Positions 18,493 to 28,267 are shown, counted from the stretch's first letter. The stretch is 64,000 nucleotides of DNA from Alcanivorax profundi (GCF_003597125.1 NZ_QYYA01000003.1:498603-562602), one strand, 5' to 3'. Translations and numbers: made by a program. Notes: a model not told the origin generated them from the letters alone.

Positions 18493-19550
18493 TGAATGCC
18501 CTGCAGAAGATTTCCGATTTTTTCATGACGCCGGCAATGAAGATTGTGTTGATTGTGGCGGCGGTACTGTTCCCGTTTGTGGCGGGTAACGAGTACCAGA
18601 TTTATGTGATGGCACTGGCATTTGTATGGGCTATCGCGGTCTATGGCATGAACATCATTACCGGCCTGTGCGGTCAGTTGAACCTGGCTCATGGCGGTTT
18701 CTTTGCCATTGGTGCCTACGTGCTGGCGATTCTCACTGTGGACCATGGCTGGGGATTCTGGTGGGCCTTTGTGGCTGCCGGCGTGGCCGGTGCGGGGTTT
18801 GGCTTTCTGGCAGGGATCGTGTCCTTGCGCCTGAAAGAGCATTACTTTGCGATCTTCACATTGTGTGTAGGGTTCATCATTTATCTGCTCATCGATAAAT
18901 GGGAAGAGCTCACCCATGGTGCACTGGGCATTATCAACATTCCGGCGCCTAACGGGTTCGGGCTGGTGGATTTCACCGAGACCACACCGTTCTACTACCT
19001 GGCACTGACCTTCATGGTGCTATCGGTCTGGCTGGCCGCGCGTATTACCAACTCCCTGTTGGGCCGCAGCTTCCGGGCCATTCGTATCAGTGATGATCTG
19101 GCCGCGTCGCTGGGTATCAACCTGATGCGCAACAAGGTGCTGGCGTTTGTGTTGTCCACCACCTATGCCAGTGTGGCGGGGGCGCTGTATGCCGGTCTGG
19201 TCCGGTTTATCGGCCCGGCGGAAGCTGACGTGGTGCATACCTTCGACATGATCACCTACCTGCTGGTGGGGGGCATTGGCACGCTGATGGGGCCGCTGGT
19301 GGGCACCATGGTTATCACCTGGCTGACCCAGTCCCTGCAGTTCCTGGAAGAGTACCGGATGATCGTGTTTGGCCCGCTGCTGGTGGTGCTGGTGATCTTC
19401 TTCCCGCGTGGTGTGGTGGGGTCGTTCCTTGGCTGGCGTGCCCGCCGGATGGCGGCGGCACAGGATGCTGGAAAATCACAGGAAAACGCTAAAAAAAAAT
19501 CCCCGACCAGCCCGGTAGCCACCAACAGGGAGGCAGGTAACCATGCTTAA
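18492..19550 (+). CDS. livM: Branched-chain-type ABC importer permease (LivM-like)
   Basis: A 352-residue permease with 8-10 predicted membrane helices and the LivM signature GMNIITGLCGQLNLAHGGFFAIGAYV, then the conserved RAIRISDDLAASLGIN loop that contacts the ATPases. The last 30 residues are hydrophilic (KKKSPTSPVA). It overlaps livH by one base and livG by eight, so the genes are translationally coupled. It completes the channel of the importer; cargo is unknown. Confidence 0.92.
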   Translation: MNALQKISDFFMTPAMKIVLIVAAVLFPFVAGNEYQIYVMALAFVWAIAVYGMNIITGLCGQLNLAHGGFFAIGAYVLAILTVDHGWGFWWAFVAAGVAGAGFGFLAGIVSLRLKEHYFAIFTLCVGFIIYLLIDKWEELTHGALGIINIPAPNGFGLVDFTETTPFYYLALTFMVLSVWLAARITNSLLGRSFRAIRISDDLAASLGINLMRNKVLAFVLSTTYASVAGALYAGLVRFIGPAEADVVHTFDMITYLLVGGIGTLMGPLVGTMVITWLTQSLQFLEEYRMIVFGPLLVVLVIFFPRGVVGSFLGWRARRMAAAQDAGKSQENAKKKSPTSPVATNREAGNHA

Positions 19551-20310
19551 GATCAATAACCTGACCAAGCGCTTTGGCGGGCTGGCGGCAGTGAACAACG
19601 TCAGCATTGAATTCGAAGCCAACAAGATCAACGCCATCATCGGTCCCAACGGGGCAGGCAAGAGTACGTTCTTCAATCTGGTGGCCGGCGCCATGCCTCC
19701 CACCGAGGGCACCATCGAATACCAGGGCATGAACATCACCGGCATGGCTTGTGATCGCATTGCCCGGCTTGGCATTGCCCGGACGTTTCAGACCACCATG
19801 TTGTTTGAAGAGTCCACGGTACTCGACAACCTGATCGTCGGTCATCGCCTGCGAACCCAGTCGCGCCTTTGGGATGTGATCATCAATTCCCGACGACTTC
19901 GTGATGAAGAGGCCAAGTGCCGTGCCCGCGCTCAGGAAGTGCTGGATTTCGTCGGTCTGTCTCACATTGGCCATCGCATCACGGCAGACATCAGCCAGGA
20001 AGAAAAGAAGCGGGTGGCGTTTGCGCTGGCGCTGGCGACCGATCCGGAACTGGTGTTGCTCGATGAACCTGCGGGCGGGATCAACCCGGAAGAAACCGAA
20101 AACCTGGCGGGCCTGATCCGCAAGATGGTGGACCACGGGGTCACCGTCTGCCTGATCGAACACAAGATGGACATGATCATGAGTCTCGCTGACAAGATCA
20201 TGGTGCTTGATCACGGTGAAAAAATTGCCGAAGGCACCCCGGAAGAAGTCCGCAACAATCCGGTGGTCATCGAAGCCTATCTGGGGAGTGATGAAGATGC
20301 TGCAGCTTAA
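19543..20310 (+). CDS. livG: ABC importer ATPase (LivG-like) with unusual signature motif
   Basis: A 255-residue ABC ATPase with Walker [10 protein letters not shown] (34-42) and Walker [11 protein letters not shown]. Where LivG proteins usually have an LSYGQQR-type signature, this protein reads [16 protein letters not shown], without the Gly-Gln core. The H-loop region CLIEHKMD is normal. From memory, some Liv-type ATPases have SQEE-type signatures, so it may be a subfamily trait rather than a defect. AGGGAGG precedes the ATG, and the gene overlaps livM and livF. It powers uptake together with LivF. Confidence 0.9.
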   Translation: MLKINNLTKRFGGLAAVNNVSIEFEANKINAIIGPNGAGKSTFFNLVAGAMPPTEGTIEYQGMNITGMACDRIARLGIARTFQTTMLFEESTVLDNLIVGHRLRTQSRLWDVIINSRRLRDEEAKCRARAQEVLDFVGLSHIGHRITADISQEEKKRVAFALALATDPELVLLDEPAGGINPEETENLAGLIRKMVDHGVTVCLIEHKMDMIMSLADKIMVLDHGEKIAEGTPEEVRNNPVVIEAYLGSDEDAAA

Positions 20311-21004
20311 TCAAGTCGAAGCCCGTTACGGCAGCTTCAAGGCCCTGGAAAATGTCTCCATGTCAGTGGAGCAGGGCGAACTGGTGGTTTTGCTGGGTGC
20401 CAACGGTGCCGGCAAATCGACCCTGTTCAACACCATCAGTGGCTTGCTGAAACCCACTGCCGGATCCATTGCCCTGAATGGCAAGGATGTGACAGGCCTG
20501 AAACCCTCTGCGCTGGTGCAGAGCGGGGTGGTGCAGTGTCCGGAAGGCCGCAAACTGTTCCCGGAAATGTCAGTGCTGAAGAATCTGATGCTCGGCGCCT
20601 ATGTGCATCGTCGTGACAAGGCGGGCATGAAGAAAACGCTGGACCAGATCCTTGCCCTGTTCCCGATTCTTGATGAGAAGAAGGACGAAGCGGCGGGTTC
20701 CCTTAGTGGTGGCCAGCAACAAATGGTGGCTATTGGGCGAGCCATGATGGGGCGCCCCAAATTGCTGTTGCTCGATGAGCCCTCACTGGGCCTGGCACCG
20801 TTGGTGGTAAAGCAGATGTTCGAGACCATCAAGGGCATCAACGAGCAGGGCACCACGGTACTGCTGGCGGAGCAGAATGCCTTCGCCGCACTGAAGATTG
20901 CCCACCGTGCCTACGTGATCGAAAACGGTCGCCTGGTCATGGAGGGTGATAAGGACGCGATGCTGGGTAACGAAGAAATTCGCAAGGCTTACATCGGAGC
21001 CTGA
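20297..21004 (+). CDS. livF: ABC importer ATPase (LivF-like)
   Basis: A 235-residue ABC ATPase with Walker [10 protein letters not shown], canonical signature SLSGGQQQ, Walker [14 protein letters not shown] and the LivF-typical [12 protein letters not shown] choose the ATG at 20297, 8 bases after GGAG, over 20291, which is too close to it. It overlaps the end of livG by 14 bases. Partner of the LivG ATPase in the heterodimeric motor. Confidence 0.92.
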   Translation: MLQLNQVEARYGSFKALENVSMSVEQGELVVLLGANGAGKSTLFNTISGLLKPTAGSIALNGKDVTGLKPSALVQSGVVQCPEGRKLFPEMSVLKNLMLGAYVHRRDKAGMKKTLDQILALFPILDEKKDEAAGSLSGGQQQMVAIGRAMMGRPKLLLLDEPSLGLAPLVVKQMFETIKGINEQGTTVLLAEQNAFAALKIAHRAYVIENGRLVMEGDKDAMLGNEEIRKAYIGA

Positions 21005-21088
21005 CCCACAGCGTGTGCGCTACGACGCTACAACACAACGACACGTTACAGACGCTACAACAGTGAAAACAATAATCGGGAGAGATTC

Positions 21089-22264
21089 ATGAGCAAAGGA
21101 ACCCTTAAACGCTTCTGCCGGCTGGCCTGTGCCAGCGCCATCGCCCTGGCGGCGACAGGCGCCCAGGCTGCAGAAACCCTGAATATCGGTTTCACCGGGC
21201 CATTGAGTGGCGGTGCGGCCCTGTACGGCCAGAACACGCTGGAAGGTCTGCAAATGGCGGCCGAAGAAATCAACAGTAGTGGCGGCTTTCAGGTCGATGG
21301 TGAGACCTACGAAATCAATGTGGTGTCTCTGGATGACAAGTACGCCCCCAGCCAGGCCGCGGTGAACGGCAAGCGCCTGGTGCAGCAGTACAATGCGCCG
21401 GTCATTTTCACGCCGCACTCCGGTGGCACTTTTGCGCTGCAAGCCTTTAATGAACGCGATGGCTTTGTGGTGATGTCCTACACCTCGGTGCCCACGGTTA
21501 CCGAGAAGGGCAACGAGCTGACCGTGCGTATTCCGCCGACGTTTACTGGCTATATGAAGCCCTTCACCAAAATTGCCATGGCCCAGAACGGCAAGAAAGT
21601 GGCCATCGCCAACGCCACCCATGACTACGCCAAATACTGGACCAAAGCGTTTGTCCCCACCTGGGAAGCCATGGGCGGTACCGTGGTTGCTGATAACCCC
21701 ATGGACTACAACAAGTCTGCGGACTTCTACACCGGTGTGAGCAAGGTGCTGGCAGAGAAGCCTGACGTGATGTTCATCGGCGGCGCTTCCGAGCCAACCG
21801 CATTGGTGGCCAAGCAGGCCCGTGAGCTTGGTTTCAAAGGCGGTTTCGTGATCATGGATCAGGCCAAGATGGGTGAAATGGCCAAGATCATCGGTGGTTA
21901 CAAGATGCTGGAAGGTTCCGTGGGCGTAGTGCCGCTGACGCTGTACGAAGAGCCCGGTGCCAAGGCGTTTGTCGCCAAGTATCACCAGCAAAACGATGGC
22001 AAGGATCCGACCACGGAAGTGGCCTATAACTACTTTGCCCTCTATTCCGTTGTTCAGGCCATGCAGGAAGCCGGCACGGTAGAAGATGCCACGGCGATTC
22101 GTGCGGCCATGGGGCAGGCGCTGAAAAACCTGGCGCCGGAAAACAACCCCTACGGTGTGACCGAGATTGATGCTAATGGCGGCATGCAGGCCGACCCCAA
22201 CATTGCCACCGTGAAGGATGGCAAAGTCGTGCTGCAGCGTATTTCGGAAGTGCTGGCGGACTGA
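21089..22264 (+). CDS. Periplasmic substrate-binding protein of the Liv-type importer
   Basis: A 391-residue periplasmic-binding protein type I with a cleavable signal peptide ending GAQAA (about residue 29). It then reads ETLNIGFTGPLSGGAALYGQ, the usual LivK/amide-binding opening. Two lobes follow, with the hinge YNYFALYSVVQAMQ near the C-terminus. GGGAGAG lies upstream of the ATG. It follows livHMGF after 84 bases and ends at a good terminator, so it delivers cargo to that permease. Ligand identity is unknown; the flanking CoA ligase and beta-oxidation genes argue for a carboxylic acid over an amino acid. Confidence 0.92.
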   Translation: MSKGTLKRFCRLACASAIALAATGAQAAETLNIGFTGPLSGGAALYGQNTLEGLQMAAEEINSSGGFQVDGETYEINVVSLDDKYAPSQAAVNGKRLVQQYNAPVIFTPHSGGTFALQAFNERDGFVVMSYTSVPTVTEKGNELTVRIPPTFTGYMKPFTKIAMAQNGKKVAIANATHDYAKYWTKAFVPTWEAMGGTVVADNPMDYNKSADFYTGVSKVLAEKPDVMFIGGASEPTALVAKQARELGFKGGFVIMDQAKMGEMAKIIGGYKMLEGSVGVVPLTLYEEPGAKAFVAKYHQQNDGKDPTTEVAYNYFALYSVVQAMQEAGTVEDATAIRAAMGQALKNLAPENNPYGVTEIDANGGMQADPNIATVKDGKVVLQRISEVLAD

Positions 22265-22283
22265 TTCTCTCCGGCCGGAAGCG

Positions 22284-22305
22284 GGGCGCCAGGCGCCCTG
22301 TTTTT
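22284..22305 (+). terminator. Rho-independent terminator after the importer operon
   Basis: GGGCGCC-A-GGCGCCC is a perfect stem followed by TGTTTTT. It lies 20 bases after the binding-protein stop. Confidence 0.8.
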
Positions 22306-22323
22306 CGGCCCTTTTTAAATAAT

Positions 22324-22371
22324 GAAATTCAATTCCAAAATAATTGAAAGTTGTCGGTAATGGGCTATAGT
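22324..22371 (+). promoter_or_regulatory. Sigma70-like promoter with IclR-box-like site
   Basis: TTGAAA (22344-22349) and TATAGT (22366-22371) are 16 bp apart. GAAATTCAATTCC (22324-22336), seven bases upstream, fits GRAAY-N3-ATTYY and is nearly identical to the box at 45130-45142. It drives the bifunctional hydratase gene and probably the two acyl-CoA dehydrogenases. Confidence 0.65.
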
Positions 22372-22460
22372 GTAGGGCCTGCACCGGCAGCTCCGTTCCC
22401 GTACCGGAGACACACTGCCTTTGGCGTGGTGACACGTCGCAGTCAACGAGGAGAGTCGTT

Positions 22461-24548
22461 ATGAGTAGCCCGGTTAGCCTCTGTCGTGACAATGACATTG
22501 GCGTTATCCGAATCCATTACCCCCCCGTCAATGCACTGGGGCAGGGTGTCCGTGAGGGCCTGCAGCGTTGCTTGCAGGAGGCCCTGGCAGATGACCAGAT
22601 TAAGGCAGTGATCGTGACCGGTGAGGGCAAGACCTTTCCTGCCGGCGCGGATATCCGCGAATTCGGTAAACCGCCGCAACCGCCGGCCTTGCCCGATGTG
22701 ATCAATGAATATGAAGCCAGCAGCAAGCCCGTGATTGCTGCCATTCATGGCACTGCGCTGGGTGGCGGACTGGAAGTCGCACTGGGTTGTGATTACCGGG
22801 TGGCGCTGGACAGTGCCCGTCTGGGATTGCCGGAAGTGAAACTGGGTTTGCTCCCCGGTGCGGGGGGCACCCAGCGGTTGCCACGGCTGGTGGGCATTGA
22901 AGCCGCTCTGGACATGATTGTCGGTGGCAACCCGGTGAAAGCGGCGGCGGCCAAGGCGCTTGGGCTCGTCGATGAGGTCGTCAGTGGCGATCTGCTGGAG
23001 GGCGCCCTGGCTTTTGCCCGCAACGTCATTGACGAAAAGGCGCCGCTGCGTCGTCTCTGTGATCTGCCCATTCCTGGCGACAGCGGGGCTGACGTTTTTG
23101 CCCGCTTTGAGCAATCCATCGCCCGTCGCCAACGGGGATTCAAAGCGCCTTTCCATTGCATCAAGGCGGTACAGGCTGCCGCTGAGCTGCCCTTCGAGCA
23201 AGGGTTGCAGCGCGAACGGGAGTTGTTTGTCGAGCTGTTGCTGTCACCGGAATCCGCTGCCCAGCGTCATGTTTTCTTCGCCGAGCGCGAAGTGGCCAAG
23301 GTGCCGGGGCTCGACAAGGATACTCCGCGTCGTGACATCAACACGGTGGCGGTGATTGGTGCGGGCACCATGGGTGGCGGCATCGCCATGAACTTCGCCA
23401 ACGCCGGTATCCCGGTGAAGATGCTTGAGGTGAAGCAGGAGGCGCTGGAAAAGGGCTTGGCTGTGATTCGTAGAAACTACGAAAACACCGCTAAAAAAGG
23501 CCGTATTACGGCCGAACAGGTGGAACAGCGAATGGCGCTGATCCAGCCCACATTGAGCTATGACGAACTGGGGGATGTGGACCTGGTGATCGAAGCCGTG
23601 TTCGAGAATATGGACGTGAAAAAGGCCGTGTTCTCCGAGCTGGATCGGGTGTGTAAACCCGGCGCCATTCTCGCCACCAACACCTCGACCCTGGACGTGG
23701 ACCGTATCGCCAGTTTTACCCAGCGCCCCCAGGACGTGATGGGCATGCATTTCTTCAGCCCGGCTAACGTCATGAAGTTGCTGGAGAACGTGCGCGGTGA
23801 AAAGACCGCCGATGATGTGATTGCCACCGTGATGGACCTGAGTCGTCGTATTGGCAAGGTCGGTGTTTTGGTTGGCGTCTGTCACGGTTTTGTGGGTAAC
23901 CGCATGCTGCACAAGCGTCAGGCAGAAGCGATCAAACTGGTGAACGAAGGTGCCAGCCCGCAACAGGTGGACAAGGTACTGTTTGACCTTGGCTTCCCCA
24001 TGGGGCCGTTTGCCATGTCAGACCTGGCAGGCATGGATGTGGGATACCGTATCCGTGAAGAATTGCGCAAAGAGGATCCCGCCAATGCGCCCGCCCGTAA
24101 CTGGACCGACGAGCTGGTGGAAGCCGGTCGTCTTGGCCAGAAAACCCAGGCTGGCGTTTTTGACTATAAAGAGGGCGACCGCACCCCTGTCCCTTCACCG
24201 GATGTCGACGGCATTATTGAACAATACCGGAGTGATAACGGCATTACCCCTCGTGCCATCAGTGATCAGGAAATCCTTGAGCGTTGTATGTACGTGATGG
24301 TCAACGAAGGCGCCAAGATTCTGGAAGAAGGTATCGCGGCGCGTCCGCTGGACGTGGATGTGATCTGGATTTACGGCTACGGGTTCCCGGTGTATCGCGG
24401 CGGCGTGATGTTCTGGGCCGACCAGGTGGGCGTGAAAAAGATCCACGACAAGATCAGCGAGATTTATCAGCAGACTGGCGATCCAGTCTGGAAACCGTCC
24501 GCGCGGCTGGCTGAATTGGCCGAGCAGGGGAAGGGTTTTAACCGCTAA
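22461..24548 (+). CDS. Bifunctional enoyl-CoA hydratase/3-hydroxyacyl-CoA dehydrogenase
   Basis: A 695-residue FadJ/PimF-type beta-oxidation enzyme. The N-terminal crotonase domain (about 1-190) has PAGADIREF and LGLPEVKLGLLPGAGGTQRLPR, with the catalytic Glu in the latter. The dehydrogenase part starts near 295 with VAVIGAGTMGGGIAMNFANAG and has MHFFSPANVMKLLE, followed by two C-terminal helical domains. It hydrates 2-enoyl-CoA and oxidises the 3-hydroxyacyl-CoA with NAD. No thiolase lies in this operon; the one at 45197 could serve. GAGGAGAG precedes the ATG. It sits upstream of a PimC/PimD-like dehydrogenase pair, which suggests dicarboxylyl-CoA substrates. Confidence 0.94.
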   Translation: MSSPVSLCRDNDIGVIRIHYPPVNALGQGVREGLQRCLQEALADDQIKAVIVTGEGKTFPAGADIREFGKPPQPPALPDVINEYEASSKPVIAAIHGTALGGGLEVALGCDYRVALDSARLGLPEVKLGLLPGAGGTQRLPRLVGIEAALDMIVGGNPVKAAAAKALGLVDEVVSGDLLEGALAFARNVIDEKAPLRRLCDLPIPGDSGADVFARFEQSIARRQRGFKAPFHCIKAVQAAAELPFEQGLQRERELFVELLLSPESAAQRHVFFAEREVAKVPGLDKDTPRRDINTVAVIGAGTMGGGIAMNFANAGIPVKMLEVKQEALEKGLAVIRRNYENTAKKGRITAEQVEQRMALIQPTLSYDELGDVDLVIEAVFENMDVKKAVFSELDRVCKPGAILATNTSTLDVDRIASFTQRPQDVMGMHFFSPANVMKLLENVRGEKTADDVIATVMDLSRRIGKVGVLVGVCHGFVGNRMLHKRQAEAIKLVNEGASPQQVDKVLFDLGFPMGPFAMSDLAGMDVGYRIREELRKEDPANAPARNWTDELVEAGRLGQKTQAGVFDYKEGDRTPVPSPDVDGIIEQYRSDNGITPRAISDQEILERCMYVMVNEGAKILEEGIAARPLDVDVIWIYGYGFPVYRGGVMFWADQVGVKKIHDKISEIYQQTGDPVWKPSARLAELAEQGKGFNR

Positions 24549-24634
24549 AAATGTGGCAACCCGCCGTCGGTGCTTTTCCTTAAAGAGCTAACGGCGGTTG
24601 CGTAGCAAAGAACAACCTTTGAAGAGGTTTGAAG

Positions 24635-25831
24635 ATGGATATCAACTACACCCCGGAAGAACTGGCGTTTCGAGATGAAGTGCGTTCTTTCCTGGATAAC
24701 AAGCTGCCCAAAGACATCGCCAGCAAGGTGAAGAACGGTCAGCACCTGGGTAAGGACGATACCGTCCGCTGGCAAAAAATTCTTAACGAGCAGGGCTGGA
24801 TGGCCATGCACTGGCCGGTAGAGCACGGTGGCACCGGTTGGTCGCCGATCCAGAAGCATATCTTCGAGGAAGAGTGTGCCGAGTACGGAGCTCCGACTGT
24901 GCTGCCGTTCGGGGTGAACATGGTGGCGCCGGTCATTATCAAATTCGGCACCGAGGAACAGAAGCAAACCTACCTGCCGAAGATCCTTAACAGTGACGTA
25001 TGGTGGTGTCAGGGTTATTCCGAGCCGGGTGCCGGGTCTGATCTGGCAGGCCTGAAAACCAAGGCCGTACGCGAGGGCGATCACTACATTGTGAATGGCC
25101 AGAAAACCTGGACCACGCTGGGTCAGCACGCCGACTGGATCTTCTGTCTGGTGCGCACCGACCCGAACGCCAAGAAACAGGAAGGTATTTCCTTCCTGCT
25201 GATCGACATGGAAACACCCGGAATCACCGTGCGTCCGCTGATCACCCTGGATGGCGAACACGAAGTGAACGAAGTGTTCTTCGACGATGTGAAAGTCCCG
25301 GTGGAAAACCTGGTTGGCGAAGAAAACAAGGGCTGGACCTGTGCCAAGTACCTGCTGACCTTTGAGCGTACCGGTATTGCCGGTGTGGGCCAGTCAAAGG
25401 CCGCCCTCAAGCATCTGAAAACCGTGGCGCGCCAGGTGCAGCAAAATGGCAAACCGCTGATCGAGGATCCGCTGTTTCGCAATCGTCTTGCCGACGTGGA
25501 AATGGAATTGATGGCGCTGGAAATGACTAACCTGCGCACCGTCGCGGCGGCGCAAGCCGGTGGCGTACCGGGGGCGGAAAGTTCCTTCCTCAAGATCATG
25601 GGCACCGAGCTGCGTCAGGAGATCACCGATCTGTTCCGCCGCGCGGCGGGTCCGTACGCGCAGCCCTTCCTGCCGGAAAGCTTTGAAGCCGATTACGACG
25701 GCGAGAGTGTCGGTCCGGACTTCGCCAATACCGTGTCTGCCAAGTACTTCAACATGCGCAAGCTGTCGATCTTCGGCGGTTCCAATGAAATTCAGAAGAA
25801 CATCATCGCCAAGATGATTCTCGGTTTGTAA
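24635..25831 (+). CDS. Acyl-CoA dehydrogenase, PimC-like large subunit
   Basis: A 398-residue FAD-dependent acyl-CoA dehydrogenase. WWCQGYSEPGAGSDLA and NGQKTWTTLGQHADWIF are FAD/substrate-site motifs, and the C-terminus has FGGSNEIQKNIIAKMILG. The wording closely recalls Rhodopseudomonas PimC, pimeloyl-CoA dehydrogenase large subunit (from memory, not aligned). I start at the ATG at 24635, seven bases after GAAGAGG; a TTG two codons earlier is possible. The next gene, 13 bases downstream, encodes the matching small-subunit-type protein, so they probably form a heteromer. Proposed role: first oxidation of an imported, CoA-activated dicarboxylic or related acid. Confidence 0.92.
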   Translation: MDINYTPEELAFRDEVRSFLDNKLPKDIASKVKNGQHLGKDDTVRWQKILNEQGWMAMHWPVEHGGTGWSPIQKHIFEEECAEYGAPTVLPFGVNMVAPVIIKFGTEEQKQTYLPKILNSDVWWCQGYSEPGAGSDLAGLKTKAVREGDHYIVNGQKTWTTLGQHADWIFCLVRTDPNAKKQEGISFLLIDMETPGITVRPLITLDGEHEVNEVFFDDVKVPVENLVGEENKGWTCAKYLLTFERTGIAGVGQSKAALKHLKTVARQVQQNGKPLIEDPLFRNRLADVEMELMALEMTNLRTVAAAQAGGVPGAESSFLKIMGTELRQEITDLFRRAAGPYAQPFLPESFEADYDGESVGPDFANTVSAKYFNMRKLSIFGGSNEIQKNIIAKMILGL

Positions 25832-25844
25832 GAGGTGAATGAGC

Positions 25845-26987
25845 ATGGATTTTAAACTGAACGACGAACAGCGCATGCTCGAAGAAACCGTGGGCCGTCT
25901 GGTTCGCGATGGTTATCCCTTCGATGCACGTGAAAAGGCCCGCACCAGCGAGCTGGGTTATTCAACGCAGATGTGGCAGCAGTTCGCCGAACTGGGCCTG
26001 CTGGGTGTACCGTTCGCCGAAGACTTCGGTGGCTTTAATGGTGGTGGCCCTGAGCTGATGGTCGTTGCCGAAGGCTTTGGCCGTGGCCTGGTACTGGAGC
26101 CCTACCTGGCGACCGTTGTACTCAGCGGCACACTGATCGATGCGCTGGGCAACGATGCCCAGAAAGAATCCCTGATCAGCGCCATCGTGGGTGGCGAGCT
26201 GCGTCTGGCCCTGGCTGCCTACGAGCCGGAGGGCCGCTACGACCACACCCATGTGGCCACCCAGGCGGAAAAACAGGGCGACAGCTATGTGATTTCCGGT
26301 CGCAAGGCGGTGGTATTGCACGGCGACAGCGCGGATAAACTGGTGGTGATTGCCCGCACTGGTGGCGAGACTCGCGGCCGTGAGGGTTTGTCGGCGTTTG
26401 TGGTGGACGCGGATGCCAGCGGCGTATCCCGTCGCGGTTATGAAACCATCGATGGTCTGCGTGCCGCAGAGATCCATTTTGACAATGCCAGCGGCGAGCT
26501 GCTGGGTGAAGAAGGGGGCGCAGCGGACGCACTGGAAGCCTCACTCGCCCTGGGCATTGTGGCGCTGTGTGCAGAAGCGGCCGGCGCCATGGAAGTGGCA
26601 TGCGACCAGACCTTGGCGTACATCAAGGAGCGTCAGCAATTTGGCGTGGCCATCGGCAAGTTCCAGGCCTTGCAGCACCGCATGGTGGAAATGCGCATGG
26701 AACTGGAAAAGGCCCGCTCCATGACCATTCTGGCAGCCTGCTCGCTGGATGCTGCACCGCAGGTGCGCGCCAAGCGTTTGGCCGCGGCCAAGGCCATTAT
26801 TGGCAAATCCGGTCGCAAGGTGGCAGAAGAAGCCATTCAGCTTCACGGTGGGATGGGCATGATGGAAGAAACGGCCGTATCTCATTACGCCAAGCGTATC
26901 GTGATGATTGATCATCAGTTGGGCGATCTGGGATACCACATGCAGATGCTGGAAAGTCTTCTGGATGTGGATGAAGACGCTGCGTAA
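25845..26987 (+). CDS. Acyl-CoA dehydrogenase, PimD-like small subunit
   Basis: A 380-residue acyl-CoA dehydrogenase paired with the preceding gene. Motifs include RQQFGVAIGKFQALQHRMVEM and AIQLHGGMGMMEE in the C-terminal FAD domain. Its central beta domain is less conserved, lacking the usual GSD motif (it reads LAAYEPEGRYD), as in PimD-type small subunits that depend on a partner. The ATG at 25845 has AGGTG seven bases upstream; 25839 is an alternative. A strong terminator at 27002 ends the operon. Confidence 0.9.
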   Translation: MDFKLNDEQRMLEETVGRLVRDGYPFDAREKARTSELGYSTQMWQQFAELGLLGVPFAEDFGGFNGGGPELMVVAEGFGRGLVLEPYLATVVLSGTLIDALGNDAQKESLISAIVGGELRLALAAYEPEGRYDHTHVATQAEKQGDSYVISGRKAVVLHGDSADKLVVIARTGGETRGREGLSAFVVDADASGVSRRGYETIDGLRAAEIHFDNASGELLGEEGGAADALEASLALGIVALCAEAAGAMEVACDQTLAYIKERQQFGVAIGKFQALQHRMVEMRMELEKARSMTILAACSLDAAPQVRAKRLAAAKAIIGKSGRKVAEEAIQLHGGMGMMEETAVSHYAKRIVMIDHQLGDLGYHMQMLESLLDVDEDAA

Positions 26988-27001
26988 CCCTGCAGACAAA
27001 C

Positions 27002-27025
27002 AAGGCGGCCTCGGCCGCCTTTTTT
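27002..27025 (+). terminator. Rho-independent terminator of the beta-oxidation operon
   Basis: AAGGCGGCC-TC-GGCCGCCTT stem with a T-run, 15 bases after the dehydrogenase stop codon. Confidence 0.85.
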
Positions 27026-27238
27026 GACGCTATCCTTCTTCCGGCTCTGTATGGACCGGGGGGGCGGTTCAAATGCTGTTCCTGAAACAGGATACGGGCT
27101 GTAGGCGCCTTGCTTGCAAGGCGATACCAAGCCCGGGCGAGGATAAAAACACATTACCCAACAGGGCACGGGATTAACGGAGAGCATTTCTCTGTGCCGT
27201 GTGGCTGCTGAGGTGAAAACGAAACACGGGAGAGCATT

Positions 27239-28267
27239 ATGACAAGTAATCGCCAGATTATTCTTGCGAATCACCCGGTGGGAATGCCCACGGCTGAGGA
27301 TCTGCCCTTGCAGGAGTCGGCGTTGCCTGAACTTCAGGACGGGCAGCTGCTGATGAAAAATATCTATCTGTCACTGGACCCTTACATGCGTGGCCGCATG
27401 AGCAAGGCGAAATCCTATGCTGCCGGGGTGCCTTTGGGCACTGCCATGCAAGGCGGTACCGTGGGGCAGGTAGTGTCGTCAAAACTTGACGGCTTCGCTG
27501 AAGGGGATTTCGTGCTCGGCTTCGGTGGCTGGCAGGACTACGCAGTGCAGGATAAAACCACCCTGCGCAAACTGGACCCGAGCCAGGCACCGATCAGCAC
27601 GGCGCTGGGGGTATTGGGCATGCCAGGGTTTACTGCCTACGCGGGGCTATTGGAAATCGGTCAGCCGAAAGAGGGCGAGACGGTGGTGGTCTCTGCTGCC
27701 AGTGGCGCGGTGGGTCAGGTGGTCGGGCAGATCGCCAAGTTAAAGGGCTGCCGCGTTGTGGGTGTCGCCGGAGCAGAAGACAAGTGTCGTCATGTGGTCG
27801 AGGCCTACGGTTTTGATGCGTGCGTCAACTACAAGGACGACGACTTTGAAACCCGGTTGGCCGAGGCGTGCCCCAACGGTATCGATATCTATTTTGAAAA
27901 CGTGGGTGGCAAGGTCTTTGATGCGGTCATGAAGCTGGTGAATGATTTTGCGCGCATTCCCCTGTGCGGCCGTATCGCCCACTACAACGACACCGAGGCG
28001 CCACAGGGCCCGGATCAGCTGTCGGCCTTCCTGACCAAACTGTTGGTCAAACGAGTGCTGATCAAGGGCTTTATCCAGTTTGACTATGCCCACCTGATGA
28101 AAGACTTCGTCAAGGACATGAGCAGCTGGATGCAGGCGGGCAAGATTCAGTATCAGGAAGATGTGGTGGACGGACTGGAGAATGCCGTCGAGGCGTTTCA
28201 GGGGCTGCTGGAAGGCCGCAATCGCGGCAAGCTGCTGGTACGCATCAGTGAAGATCCCACCCGTTAA
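27239..28267 (+). CDS. NADP-dependent oxidoreductase, MDR family (CurA/PTGR-like)
   Basis: A 342-residue zinc-independent medium-chain reductase of the leukotriene B4 dehydrogenase/CurA type that reduces the double bond of alpha,beta-unsaturated ketones or aldehydes with NADPH. It has YLSLDPYMRGRMS near the N-terminus and the nucleotide loop SAASGAVGQVVGQIAKLKG at about 155-173. GGGAGAG precedes the ATG. Its stop overlaps the next gene's start (TAATG), so it is the first gene of a three-gene operon with an MFS transporter and a PanE-like reductase. Detoxification of reactive enones is plausible. Confidence 0.9.
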   Translation: MTSNRQIILANHPVGMPTAEDLPLQESALPELQDGQLLMKNIYLSLDPYMRGRMSKAKSYAAGVPLGTAMQGGTVGQVVSSKLDGFAEGDFVLGFGGWQDYAVQDKTTLRKLDPSQAPISTALGVLGMPGFTAYAGLLEIGQPKEGETVVVSAASGAVGQVVGQIAKLKGCRVVGVAGAEDKCRHVVEAYGFDACVNYKDDDFETRLAEACPNGIDIYFENVGGKVFDAVMKLVNDFARIPLCGRIAHYNDTEAPQGPDQLSAFLTKLLVKRVLIKGFIQFDYAHLMKDFVKDMSSWMQAGKIQYQEDVVDGLENAVEAFQGLLEGRNRGKLLVRISEDPTR

